From: Pezicula radicicola | Taxonomy: Eukaryota > Ascomycota > Leotiomycetes > Helotiales > Dermateaceae | DNA: 64,000 nucleotides | Direction: 5' to 3' | NCBI GenBank assembly: GCA_003008705.1 | Contig: PDUO01000019.1 | Span: forward strand, 120,552 to 184,551 | Shown: one piece after another, positions 1 to 11,722 of the stretch | Numbering within the stretch: position 1 is the stretch's first letter | Layout: each line of letters begins with the position of its first letter | Notes under the pieces: generated by a model | What the model saw: only the letters and a program-made list of their open reading frames with translations | What the model was told of the DNA's origin: nothing | Databases searched by the model: none | Made by a program: the position numbers and the translations under genes

Positions 1-417
1 AAAAGAACTTACAAAGGAATAGTTGTCATCGTTGTCGCTGCTGTCATCGCCCAGCTGTATGGAAAGTCAGCTTGAATCCTGGAAGAAGAAAGAAATATAT
101 ACACCTTCCAAGCGCCACAAGTCCAACTCCTCCTTCAACTCCGCAATCTCACGGTCCTTCACCTCCAGCTGCAAGTGCAGCTGGGAAATTTGGCGACCAT
201 GCTGGTCGATAGTGACGTGAGCTGCTTCGAGGGCGTCGTGGGTGTTAATGGCGAGGTCCTCGGTAAAGGCAAGTTGGTTTTCCGTAGCTCGAAGGCGGTC
301 GTTAAAATGGGTGAAGATAGTGTCATTCTCCTCGTCAATCATGCGGAGGCGATTGGTTTCTTGGTTAAGATAGGTAGTGACAACTTCATCGACGATTCTG
401 GAGGTAATGGCACCCAT
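1..417 (-). CDS. Coiled-coil protein, 5' part only (runs off the left edge)
   Basis: The ATG is at 417 and the first exon runs to about 103 (105 codons). It is followed by an intron ending at 55 (acceptor ATACAG), then a 42-nt exon 54..13 rich in Asp, Ser and Asn, then a consensus donor GTAAGT at 12. The gene therefore continues outside the window. Residues about 25-100 are charged and heptad-like (QLHLQLEVKDREIAELKEEL), which predicts a coiled coil. No catalytic motif is visible and I do not recognise the family. Reading straight through instead of splicing gives a stop at 67, inside the intron. The exact donor (GTATAT at 102 or GTGTAT at 104) is uncertain. Confidence 0.55.
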
Positions 418-428
418 TTTGATGGTTG

Positions 429-1147
429 ACGTGGAGTTTGATTGGTTTTTGTGAAGAGATATGGTTTGGATTGAGGTCCGTAAAGTAAAAGTAAGATTTT
501 GTGAGTGAGTTTATGAACGAGAAGTACGGTATGTTGTGTGTGAAAAAGTAACAACGAGGACGCTGATAGTATGAGCTTTTCGAAATTCAAGGAAGGAAGA
601 AAAGATGAAAGAAGAGAAGACATAGGGTTCTAATATAGTTTTCTGGTCCTACTGAGGAACAATTGAGACACACTTACCTATTGTTAACATTGTACCGTAG
701 TCTTTTCCAGAGTTCTGTTGTCTATTGTGAGTATTCAGAATATGGTATTGTTCTCCTATTCAGCGGCTTTCGCTTCCTATTGTCTCCTAGTATTATTTAC
801 CGAGACTTTACCCCTTATCACGTGATAGAACTGAAGCCAAAACTTGGTTTTGGAAACTTTCCTATTGTGGCTTTGTTGAGCAACAGAAATTTAATAAATG
901 GGCCCTTAACAGTTAGCAACTCGCTGATAGAATCGAAAGTAAAAGGTGAAGGCCCAAAAACTTTGGAGTATAGCCAACTGAACGTCATGCTACCTTACGG
1001 CACTATGAAAGCACAACTTTTGCTTGAAAATTCCTTGTATGTGAAGGAGCTTTGAGGATCTCTGTACTATGGATGTGACGAGAATACTATCACCTCAGTA
1101 TCTGCTAACATCCAGCTGAACCCAGCCTATTCTGCAAAATGCCGGGT
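429..1147. other. No gene recognised
   Basis: Upstream DNA of the coiled-coil gene. The one longer open frame here (663-1055, plus) starts with TTG and shows no domain or splice signal; I see nothing else. Confidence 0.4.
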
Positions 1148-2076
1148 TTAGTTTCTTTTATTTAAAAACTGCATGTTCCGAGCCTCGTCCACACAATTCA
1201 GCCATTCCGGCATAAAAGAGGCCCATGTGGAATTCTCTTTTACAACCGGGACGAATTTCAACACATGGTTGAAGACGCGCCCGGGTCCAGCCGCGATGCC
1301 ATTGTCTTTACAGTAGACCCACGGTTTAGGATCATCCGGTTCGTACTTCTTACATACACCCATGAACTTGTAACGGCAATAGTATTTGTCGATACACGTA
1401 CAATTCTCACATGGAATTCAGACTATTGCACATACTGCTTCTACCCCTGCCCAAGGTGAATGTGAATCCAGGCTTCCAAACTTCATATCCCAGATTGAAG
1501 GGTTGCGGTTTAAGCGAGCCGTGACAGTTACAAATTTCCTCACCCAGGCAGGGTGAATTCTCCTGAATGCTGGAATTTGGAAGAAGAGTGTGTTCGTCAT
1601 TGGATTGATGTAAATCGAGCCAACACTCTCCCCTTATCCACCTTCTCCCGGGAAGCAGGCGCGGTAGTGCTTCAACCCCTCGTGGCGCGACGCAAGATTG
1701 GTATGGAGAATTAATGGAACGGGTGTAGCCGACTTGTAATTGAGTACGTTTTTCGTAAGATCGTCTTGACATGGAGATACCGTAATTCTAACCTTGACTT
1801 GGAGCGTGTGGTCAAGATCGACATAGTGCTAGACGCTCAATTGCCTATGCCGATTGTTAGTCAAAAAGAAATGGCTTAGCTGGAGTGCGTTGCTTACAAC
1901 TCAACCGGGAACTTTGAGAACTGCAGGAATCCATCACGCTTCACATCTACAGTGTTTCGTATAGTCCTCGATCGGCTCTTCATCCTCCTCTTCAACCTTT
2001 CTGCCCGGCGGACGTTTCCACGGCCCCGGTTCCCAGTCTTTCTATATGAGGTTGACAAAGCCATCTCGATCATCAT
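1148..2076 (-). pseudogene. Decayed 2EXR-domain protein gene
   Basis: Read on the minus strand, one frame gives the order of a fungal 2EXR protein: FLQFSKFPVE near the start, then VKVRITVSP, VPLILHTNLASRHEGLKHYR, ACFPGE, SIYINPMTNTLFFQ, and a Cys-rich tail (CENCTCIDKYYC). A good intron lies at 1897-1845 (donor GTAAGC, branch GACTAAC, acceptor CATAG). The frame is broken by three stops: TAG at 1829-1831 (where the family often has Trp in ELRL.IW), TAA at 1634-1636 and TGA at 1418-1420. The 2EXR assignment is from family resemblance; its molecular role is unknown. Single-base C-to-T or G-to-A changes would explain all three stops, as expected from RIP. Confidence 0.65.
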
Positions 2077-2589
2077 GAGGTTCAGCAGAGGCGGGCGCTT
2101 TGTAGATGGTAGATTCTAGCACTTCCCTATCCACCTGTATACAATACCGGTAGCGCTGGGACAATTCGCCTAGCTAAGACCGAAGAAAGGGTCACAAGGG
2201 AAAGACAGGCCGCTCCGAGGAAAGAGACTTATCATTCTGAAATTTACGAATCACTTGATGTCTAAGAAAAAACTGTTATTAACAATATGTTTAAAGACTT
2301 GCAGGCAAAAGTCGAAGACTCCGAAGGAACAACCAACGTCGAAGATCCCATCGCGAATAAAAGCGTTAATTTCATACCACAGCTTTGTGCTCCCCGTCTC
2401 CTAGGAGCCAGACTTTTAGAGAGAAAACTTCACGAATGGCTCAGCGCTCTTGGTTCATGTGGTTTCGGAAAAGACAGTTTGATTTTTAAGCTACCTACAC
2501 CACTTACGCTCTAACCCGCCCACATCATCGTTTCTTTGCTCTCATATCACCATAATTGGTCCTTCACCCTTCTCATACTATCTTCTACT
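2077..2589. other. No gene recognised
   Basis: Between the decayed 2EXR gene and the 3' end of the carbonic anhydrase. A 75-codon plus-strand frame at 2287 has no recognisable content. Confidence 0.4.
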
Positions 2590-3358
2590 TCATGCATCTA
2601 CACGACTGAGGATACCTGTCTTAAGATCAAACACAAATCCAAAGGATTGATCCCCAAGCTCCTTCCTGATCAACGGAGAAGATTTCAATATAGCGAGATC
2701 GTCCTTGACGCTTTTTGCGACGCTTTTATTTTCAAAAATTATTAGTATATTCCAAAAATAAAGGTACCTTATTCTTAATAACTTACTCAGTAATTGCGCC
2801 AAAGCTCATAGAATCAATTTCATTGCTCATCTCCGGAACCCTCTTCTTCAACCCATCACGGATTTTAGCATCCGTGAAAGCGAGAGCGCCGCAGTCTAAA
2901 AACAAATCATTGATCAGCGAGTCCACAACAAGCATAGGAGCATGAACCTACCTGTATGATGAATAACCAGGATTTCCTTGAGACTAACAAGTCCATCCAA
3001 AGCCAAAATACTATCGAAAGCCGGACCGACATGACCACAAACATTACGAATGATAAGCGGTTGGACAGCTGGTGATAGGTCGAGGAATTTCTCTGCTGCA
3101 AGACGGGGGTCGGCACAGGTGACTTTTTACTCTTAGTGTATGAACAGGTCTCTAAGAAGGAGATTGTAGACTTACGGATCAAGGTGTGTGTCATGCCGAC
3201 TCCGAGTTTTGGCATTTCGGAGAGGTAGGGAATTGGTGTATGGGTAGCAGACGATTTTCTATTTGGCGTTAGCTTGTTTTGTTTTTAAGACCTCAGGCAA
3301 TGGCATTGACGTACTTGTTCTGCTCAAGTATCTTATTGACAATCTCGTTGTGGGCCAT
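2590..3358 (-). CDS. Beta-class carbonic anhydrase (like)
   Basis: Five exons, complement of 3358..3315, 3258..3176, 3122..2952, 2895..2787 and 2722..2590, give 179 residues in phase. The zinc site of the beta class is present: CADPR (Cys45, Asp47, Arg49) and HTDC (His98, Cys101), followed by the usual C-terminal part (ILKSSPLIRKELGD). The enzyme would interconvert CO2 and bicarbonate, probably in the cytosol, since no targeting peptide is seen. It has four short introns, each with a plausible branch site. The segment RNVCGHVGP replaces the RNAGGR usual in this family, and the protein is short, so it may be one of the carbonic-anhydrase-like variants with altered activity. Product class is confident; activity is inferred. 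Confidence 0.85.
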
Positions 3359-4415
3359 TTTGGTAGCTATACTGAGTGGGAACTGATGTAATGTTCAGGT
3401 TTTGAATGATAGAGTTGTCAATTGAAGAAATGTTTGATTGTTTTACAGATTAGAACTGCTCTCGAGGGGGAACTTGCAACCTTTATATCTTCTCTGCTCA
3501 CGTAGATCTAAGCTGTACCGTCGTCCACCACATAGATTTCTTAGCATTCACCGTTTGTTCCGTGATAAACCCATAAACCACATCCTCAGACGACCTAGGG
3601 TACTGTATACTCATTTCAGAAACTCTGACTCAATACTAATCATCCAGTATCACAGCGCGTTTGAAAGTTGAAACTGCCATCGCTAGCCATCACTAAAACC
3701 TAGAGCGGTTCATGCGATGGATTCTAATCACTCATTACCTCGGCGTCCTTTTTTCAAGCTTTGTAGTACTTTAAAACAGACTACGAAGGTTGACTTTCCA
3801 GATTTTCAGCCGCTTACGACCAGGGGGTTAGTTTCTACAAACGGAATAGTAACGAGATGCGTAATGTTCTAATCACCGCTGAGTCGGACTTAAGCGACGC
3901 CGGCGTTTATTTGATACTAGAAGATGTCTTGTGCGATTTAATCCTTTCAGGGGACTACTGTAGTAACTGACTTGATTTGATCAACTCACTTGATTTGGGT
4001 ACTTCGCTTCATTTGAGCATTTGATATTAAGCTTTACTTTGTCTATACTTACATGTTTGATATTTGTTAGCGCCTAATAGGTCTGTTTACCTACCTTAGC
4101 ATCTCAAGCGGACGCACACGAAGCAGATTATTCTTAATTCAGATTCGAGACATCTTAAATGGCTTCAAGTTTACCTTATCAACTTATCTGTTTCTCTTGT
4201 ATAATTCGCCATGAGGTGTACGAAAGTACCGTCAAACACTTAAGCGAGTGACTTAATTAGTATCAAATCACCAAGCCCATAATACAAGTAAAGAGCGCAA
4301 TATTTTTCATTTAAACTACTAAAACTAAAGAGGATTCGACACGTACGTAGTTAGCATTGATGTCCTCGAAATGTAGTTATCGTACTTCCGCACAGTACGA
4401 TGAGCAGGAACGAGC
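3359..4415. other. AT-rich intergenic DNA
   Basis: Upstream region of the carbonic anhydrase gene. No coding frame with a recognisable protein. Confidence 0.4.
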
Positions 4416-4642
4416 CTCTATATCCGAAATAAGTGGCTGCTTTGAGGCGTTGGCCGTAACACCACACAACCATCCAAAACATCTACTAAAAATCAACTAA
4501 AAATCGGAGAAACTGTGCACTAGTTATCCTAAGGTATTTTACAATTGTAGGAGGACTAGAGGGCAAATAACGAAGAATTACTTAGTTATTTAGTTGGCTA
4601 TTTGGTGTTGTGGCCTGTGTGCCACTTATTTCGGATATAGAG
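4416..4642. mobile_element. MITE-like element with 22-bp terminal inverted repeats
   Basis: Positions 4416-4437 (starting CTCTATATCCGAAATAAG) are the exact reverse complement of 4621-4642. The next about 25 bp inside each end are also similar (GGCC followed by ACACCA-type words). The element is about 227 bp and has no coding capacity. A TA target duplication (TATCCG...CGGATA flanked by TA) is possible but cannot be separated from the repeat itself. This is the form of a non-autonomous DNA transposon. Confidence 0.6.
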
Positions 4643-5028
4643 AGAGAGTGTAGCGGGATTCGGGAATGCAGACAAGATCTACTAGGCCTAATTTGGATGC
4701 CAGTCCCCTGGTCTGCCGCAGTTCGTGCTTATGTCACCTGCATAGCATAGGCTACATGCAAGTAATATGTATTTCGTATGGAGTAAACATGTTTTTCGCT
4801 GCGCCTCCTCCATACTGTAGGTACCTTGCTGTGTGGATAAGAGGCTGAACGGGAACCCCCAGAATCATTTTCGAAAAAGCGAATGACATCACAGTCATCA
4901 TCTTGGTAATCCGTAGGCTTCCATCTTTCCAAATCACTTACTTCGACCCAAGACAGCTGCATTTTCAGCCTCCGTACATCTCCCAAAAACATTCAAAATC
5001 TCCAATCAATCAATAAACCACAGCCAAA
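4643..5028. other. Probable 5' region of the following gene
   Basis: Leads into the ATG at 5029, with context CAGCCAAAATG. No separate gene seen. Confidence 0.35.
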
Positions 5029-7208
5029 ATGAGTGACCAAACAGAAAACCCCCAATCCTCCTTCCAGTTCCAATTTGTCAACTCAACAGTCAACACACCA
5101 ACAGCACCAACAGACCTAGCAACACGGACCTTAATACGAAAACATGCCATGAAAAAAGTGTCAGCAGCGCGGAAACAAACAGGATCATATGGGAAACATA
5201 ATCTACGGCAATATCCAATCTTTGTAGATAATGTAGCGGATCCCCAATCCCAATCCCAACCGCAACCCGGGACACCAACAAAGCTTAAACCGATTCGAGG
5301 AATCAATACCCTGGAGGAACAACGATCCTCTCAAGCTTATCCCACTACCGGTGCCGGCATTAATACAAGAGCCGCCAAGCAAGTCACCAAAGAGGATGAG
5401 GATCAGGAGATCAGCATCATACCAAAAACGGCAAATAGTCCAAAGGAGCTGCCAACCACATCTTGTCTAATCCAAACCCTCCTCCCCCTCCAAACGCCCT
5501 ACGAACTCACAACCCTCCACCATAACCTAAACATCCTCTGCCTCACAAACCTAGCAACCTTCCACATCAGCCGCGCAACCCAAAAAGCCCTATCCTCAAA
5601 CCCAAGCCAGATCATAAACCTCCTCCAATATAACAAATCTCAGAACCAGAACCAAAATGAAAGTCAATACCAATCTCAAAATCCACCAGATTCAATATTA
5701 TCATACTTACCAAGCCTTTACGAACAAAGTACCTGTGTACGCTGCGCAGCAGATTGTGTCCTGGCACGCGTAAGACAAGTCTTATGTCCCGGTATTCCAG
5801 GTTGGGAAGCTATTGTTATATCTCGATATGTAAAAGCTTTAAATGTATTACAGAAAGCTTTAGATTGTCCGAAACAGAGATTTAGTCCTGAGGTTCTTTA
5901 CGCAATCGAGATCTTGGCTATTTATGAGGTAAGTTGATGTAACTTTTGCTTTATATGACTTGTAGTTGATAAAATTTTGATTTAACCGTGGATAGCTTCT
6001 GGCACCTTCGGAGCCAAAAAACTGGATCAGACATTCAGCTGGGGCTGCGCGTCTTATACAACTTCGTGGCCCTAAACGATATAAGACCGAGTTTGAGAAA
6101 TCGCTGTTCATGGCACATGTGGGCCCCATTGTATGTACTCTCTCCCTTCACAAAACCAAACCCCGTCACAATTACTTGAAAACACACCAAGCTTGAGCTA
6201 TAGAAATTATCTTAATAATTTTTTCAAATCTCTAAGTGTCAAGATATTGAGTTACATGAAGCTTTAAGCCGTCTTGAAGATATTAAGATTCTTTCCTTCT
6301 CAACAGAACAGATACTTTCCAACCAAAATATCAAGATATCTTCACGAAAAAGACTACACACTAACAACATCCAGTCAACAGAAAGCATGCTAAATAACAT
6401 TCCCTGCTTCCTCGACTCACCAGCCTGGAAGCAAGTATTCCTCTCCTCCATAATCACACCAACACCACTTAACTCACCCAACAACTCATCCACCAACTCA
6501 TCCAACTCACCCAACTCACCCAACTCACCCAACTCACCCAACTCACCCCGAAACAACACCATCACCAACCGCAGCCCAATAGTAATAAAACTCCTAATCC
6601 ACAAAAGCAAAATAGCCGGTCTATTCTCCTCAACAACCCAAACAATCTGTTCTCAAAATTCAAATTCTAACAACAACAACAACACAGCACCATCACCCAA
6701 CACCCTCAACACCCTCACCACCATAGAAAACCGCGCACAAAAACTAAAAAAAGATCTCCTAAACTGGCGACAAGAAAACACAAATCTCCTTGGACCCTCA
6801 AACTCATCCATAACAGAAATATGTGACTGGAGTGTAGATGATGATAACCGATGTAAAGTAATCGGTATCTACCAATCCTGCCTCCTAATAACAAACCGAC
6901 TCATCAGCTCCATAAATTCAAGACAACGTTCGGAATTAGAAGCTGAGAATCGTGGTCTTATTAGTGAGATTTTTGAGTTGGAGAGGAGAGTTCTTGAGAC
7001 GAGACCGGAGGCTGTGTTGTTTTTTGTACAGAGTATTGGTGTTGCTAGGGCTACGTTGAATACTATGGATCTTTGGTTAGATGGATCAGTTGAGGGATTG
7101 GTTGCAGATAGAAGAGATATTGAGAATGGGAATGGGAATCGGAATGGGACTATTGAGAGGTGGAAGTTTGAGCGGTTTTGTGATTTGATGGGGAGGACAT
7201 TTGAATGA
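5029..7208 (+). CDS. Fungal transcription-factor-like protein without zinc cluster
   Basis: Exons 5029..5928, 5996..6130 and 6375..7208 join in phase 0 and give 622 residues. The middle exon carries the pattern typical of fungal regulatory proteins of the Fungal_trans_2 (DUF3468) type: a Trp-x-x-His followed by GAARLIQLRGPKRY and TEFEKSLFMAH, continued after splicing by TESMLNNIPCF and SPAWKQ. The N-terminus has the IRKHAMKKVSAARKQ segment found in members that lack a Zn2Cys6 DNA-binding domain, and indeed no Cys6 motif is present. The second intron (6131-6374, 244 nt) is long for this genome. The third exon holds a run of Asn-Ser-Pro repeats made by a 9-bp minisatellite. Probable nuclear regulator; its target is unknown. 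Confidence 0.8.
6475..6548 (+). repeat. 9-bp coding minisatellite (CAACTCACC)n
   Basis: Tandem CAACTCACC-type units inside the third exon of the regulator-like gene encode Asn-Ser-Pro repeats. The unit is a multiple of three, so changes in copy number keep the frame. Confidence 0.8.
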
Positions 7209-9436
7209 TCTTATGGTCGGAAAATAATTTCAATGGGTTATGCTAGTAGTCGGTGTAACAATCGGGAAGGACAATTTTATTACCTTATTACTAATTATAC
7301 AAGTGAGCCTATGTAAGGATACATTACTCGGCATAATTATTAGCTTAAAGGAAGAAAGAAGCATCGACTAAATGTTGAGGTGAAACTCATATATTGTTGC
7401 GCCGTGTCTATTCCACTTACACACTTAACCTAACTAACTTTCCCATAGGTAAGCTAGTTGAGCAATGTGGTATTAAGCTTATATCAGACCTAAATAAATT
7501 CACTTAGTGAAATCAAGTAGATTATTTAAAATAGTACTTAAGTAAAACACTTTATGCACCTATGTGCCTGTTATGTACTCGCTATAGCCACGTCACAGTG
7601 GCTGCGTTAATGGCACGGAAGTCATTTTAATTTCTGAATATATAACATCTAACTTCAGTACTACCACTTGATTCTAGTGTTCCTGTGATAACCTTGTCGA
7701 GAGATTCTGACAAGTGCATACAAACTCAAACCAAAGATCCACAAATGGCTTCCTCGTAGAATATCTGTAAAAGTCCAGCCGCAATTAAACTATTTGAAAG
7801 GCTTCCAGTCAAGGGTAGGTGTGAAATCTTACGCAACACGTACTGCGTTATGCTCAGAAGCCATGCCAGATGATTCTTTTCTCGCTAGAGAGCCACTGAT
7901 TAAAGCTAGAGCGGGTCAAAATAATCTGATTAAGACTCATGCCGATATTTATCTTCTAGTCCCGACGAATGACTCGCCTCCATCCGTTAAATCTTCCAAG
8001 AACCGAGCTCGAATATCGAGGAATTGTGATAATTACAGGGATATGATGTGAGAAACTTAATATTCTGAGATATTTCTGATGAGAATATCGAAAGTATAAC
8101 TTCACTAAGTGTCGGAGTTGGACGAAGGCAAGTTTGACACATTAGGGTTCCATGCATCTCAAAAGTGATCAATACTATCATATTTATACTAGAACAAGAA
8201 GATGATCCATTACAATAATACATCCAACTTCCTTGAATATCCAAAGGCCCCCGGATTATATATGAATACATGTCCTGAATTCGGATGGACTATAGCGTGC
8301 ACATACGAGCTATGGTTATTAACTCCTAAAGCAACGAGTAACTAACCTTAGTAGATAGCAATATTGCGATAAACTAGGTACTTGAAAATAGGTGCTACTG
8401 CTGGCACGATGTCACAGCTGTTGAAGTAACTTGACGTAGTTGATGATTGTCGGCTAGGTTTTGATGAACTTTTAGCTTGATATTGATGAACTATTGGCCT
8501 AATATTCTATTAGTCGCTCACCGAATCCCCAGACATGCGTGAGGTCTAGATAATCACCCTCTGACTTTATCTCAGACTTAATCTTCTAATCGTTGTGGTT
8601 TCCAAAATTAGTTAATTATGAATTGTTCGCAACCACCGTTGATTTGTTATTGGCCGTAGCAAACTCATCGTTTGTTCTCCTTTGGTTATGTAACATATTG
8701 TAGAGTTTGAAAACTAATTGCGTACTACTTACGCATCAGAAAATGTCCTTCCACACCCTCTAGGACACGGTACGGTACAACTTCCCTGTTTTTAGGCATA
8801 CCGTAGTAGGTTCGGGTATCGATATGTCTTGTGTACCTCTAATAGAATTAGTACTAATTAAAAGAAAAAACACTGCAGATGAACTAACAAATACAACACC
8901 CTCAAAGCCTACCCTTTTATCAGTAGGTGTGAGGTTATCTTGAAGGTCGCTAGGTGATTGCAATAGGAGATGTGTTGAAGTGAGGCGAAGTAATTCGAAG
9001 GTGTTGCGAGGGAGTTTTCACTGTTCAGTATGACTTGTGTTCATTAATGGAAGAGGTAACAATTGATAGATCTGGACCTATGTAGAGTCCGAATAGGCGA
9101 GCCTTCTGTTAGTAGGAGGATATCTTGAAGGCTTTTGGATGATTGGAGAAGGAGATGTGTGAATGAGGGAACGCGAGGAAGTCACGACCTTTCTACTCTT
9201 TGACGCGAACCAAAATTAAGTCACATGTATTTACTTCCAAAGCTCGACTCCGAAGGAACGATCGATTGATATTTGTGCATGATTTATAACTTGGAGCTAT
9301 ATAATAATTGCTGCGCATATTGTTTTTTCTCGCGATGGAATTGAAGGGTATGAGGACTGGGTACTATAGATTGACCTCCTGAGTTCATGTGGGAATTAAG
9401 CGAGGAATCTATTCTTTTCCCTCAGGTACCTACTTC
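7209..9436. other. Gene-poor AT-rich stretch
   Basis: Over 2 kb with only short frames, several starting at TTG, and no recognisable protein. It contains the imperfect direct repeat described separately. Confidence 0.4.
8921..9169 (+). repeat. Imperfect direct repeat, two copies of about 60 bp
   Basis: 8921-8985 and 9110-9169 share the order AGTAGG, TATCTTGAAGG, GGTGATTG/GGATGATTGG, GGAGATGTGT, GAGG. They are diverged by point changes and small gaps. Origin unknown. Confidence 0.5.
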
Positions 9437-11184
9437 CTACGCCCCAAGAAACTTTTCCACCTCTTTGGTAAATTCAGCAGGCTTCTCAACCATAGGCAAA
9501 TGTCCCGCTTGGTCCAAAACCACGTATTGAGCTCCATTCTTCCCATACTTTTCTGACATCTCCTTCATGGTACCAGGTAGCACACCATCGCCAGCTCCAA
9601 CGAAGAAAGCCCCCTTGACCTCACTCCTCAACATGTCCTCCTTCATATCATATTCAAAGAGTGCCTCTACGCTCTTCTTGAAGCCAGCAAGGCTATTCGT
9701 CTTTACCATTTCTTTCACTTTCTCCAATGTTGGCACAAGCTTGGAATCTTCGTAGCTTTGCTTGACGAACCACCTCCGTGTTGTCATCTCGGCTAATTCC
9801 TCGCCAACTATAGGCTCACCAGAGGAAGTTGCTTTCGCGCCCTCTTTCTCGGAGACGGCGATTCGGTCTCCCCAAGCCTTGCTGTTTCCAGCTGGGCTTT
9901 TTGATGACGTGTCACAGGAGATGAATGCTGCAACTCTATCAGGATATTTGAGGGCGACATTCAGAGTTGTTGCCCCGCCGAGACTGACACCGATAACAGC
10001 TGCTGCCTTTCGTACCCGCAGAGCATCTAGGAGCGCAATTATATCCGAAGCTAGGACATCAACTGTGACGGGTTTAGAGGATGTAGGGAGCGTGAAGCGG
10101 CCACGTTTGAGATACCGGAGAAATCGGTATTTCCTGTTAGCAGGAGTAGAGAAGAAAGAATCAATAAAGCCGTCCCATATGTGATAGTCCGCGAGGATAC
10201 AGTTAGAGAGGACGATAAGTGGTGCATTTGGTTCTGGAGAGCCTTCGAGTCTATACGGAAGAACCACACCATCTGTAGTCGTGATGTAGGATTCTAAAGC
10301 TGGAGCAACGGTTGATGGAAAGGTCTTAGTTGCGCCGGACGTATAAGTCCAGTCTCCAATCGTATTCGGGAGGGCCAGGGAGGACAAATCGCGGGGTGCA
10401 GGCCCGAAGGTGTAGTAGAGGTCGTATTTCCGCATGTTCTTGGATGCCACGACAGTCTCCTGCACCTTCTTATACCATTCCGTTGATATCGCTGCGCGGA
10501 ATTCGGGTCCTCCAATCTCATTCTCTGGCGAAAATTCATGCAGTGTCAAGTATTCTACGTCATCTTTGCCTTTCCCCTCCACCTCGGCTGTCAAAAATCG
10601 CCTTGTTCGCAACCATCCACGAGTCTTTGAAATCAAAGGGGTATGCTCCTCTTCATACCACTTATTGAATTCAGGTTCCTGCCCGGGATTCAATCGTATG
10701 CTGATAGCAAGCATAATATTCTTCTGGCCCTCCGCATCCACATCCTCCAACTTCTTGAACACTGGAGATTCTTTTGTAGAATATAAGTCGAAGAACTTCC
10801 TATCCACAGCAATCTGTTCCATGGTCGCAAATTCTCGGGGACTCTTAACACCCTCTTCCCGCAGAGTCGTATACGGTGGCTTGATCAATTCAGACATATC
10901 ATTGATATCGTATATCGCCATCCATTCCGGCTTCTCCTTGCTCGCCTCACTGGGAGTAGTCAGATCCGCTGCCCGGTAGCGAAAACCATTGTCGACGCTC
11001 GAAAGTCGTATCCGCAGGGGGCCGTGTTCGTTGTTGTACCTGATGAAATCAGCTACGAGTCGACGAGAAATTGCTTTTCCGCGCATGCTTCTGAGAGAGA
11101 AATTTACCAGTCGTGGAATTGGGCGATTGGAAGACTGGGTTCCGGCTGCATGGTTACGTAGAGAATCCCTGATTTCGGCGCCAT
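9437..11184 (-). CDS. Dimeric alpha-beta barrel / 3-oxoadipate enol-lactone hydrolase fusion
   Basis: Exon 1 is 11184..11108 and exon 2 is 11039..9437; the splice (donor GTAAAT, acceptor CATCAG) restores WYNNEHGP and gives 559 residues. A longer unspliced frame from 11200 starts with TTG and is rejected. Residues about 1-245 hold two ferredoxin-like barrel repeats, each with a Trp-Tyr-x-x-Glu-His-x-Pro signature (at 26 and 153), as in EthD-type proteins. Residues about 270-559 are an alpha/beta hydrolase with nucleophile elbow GVSLGG (Ser378), likely acid Asp510 in GAGDG and His539 in AGHLP, closest in pattern to PcaD-type enol-lactonases. It would hydrolyse the enol-lactone to 3-oxoadipate in the cytosol. 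The barrel half may isomerise or decarboxylate the preceding lactone, but that is inference. The cyclase gene lies 538 bp upstream on the same strand. Confidence 0.85.
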
Positions 11185-11722
11185 TTTGAAGAACAATCAA
11201 TCTCTTCGGATAGTGATGGTGAGGTGTGTTATCGTTTGGGTATTACAGAATGGAGTTGAATCCTGCCTTAGCCACCTTCAAAATGTATTGTCGTAGAAAG
11301 AGAAGGAGAAGGAGACGAGCGGGGACAAATATCGGCAACTCACAGACAAGCCTCAGCAGTCAGGCAGGAAGGTGGGGGAGGGGTCAACATCATTCTGAAG
11401 CGGATAAGACCTTTCCCACAATATCCTCTTGAGACACGAGGAGGAAGGATGGACAACTGTAGAGTATTGTAAATCATGGCTTCATTACCAAGTACTCGAA
11501 CGTGACAGAGAAGCTTTCTTTCAAAATTGTTCGATTCATGTTAAGAATAATTTTGAGACGAGTCAACAAGGAGTGACGGAGATAGCCATTGCCAGGCAAA
11601 TGGGTCTTTCTTGGAGCATGTGTTGGAAATTGTTCTAATCACTGGCATCTACGTCTACATCTACATCTTTTCAATTTTCTACTGTACTGTACTTCTCCGC
11701 GACCGCAACATCTTCAGCCTCG

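Noticed and set aside
663..1055. 130-residue plus-strand open frame
   Set aside because: It starts with TTG, has no recognisable content and no splice partner.
11109..11200. Unspliced N-terminus of the hydrolase fusion from 11200
   Set aside because: The start is TTG and the segment is replaced by a proper ATG plus intron that restores the family sequence.
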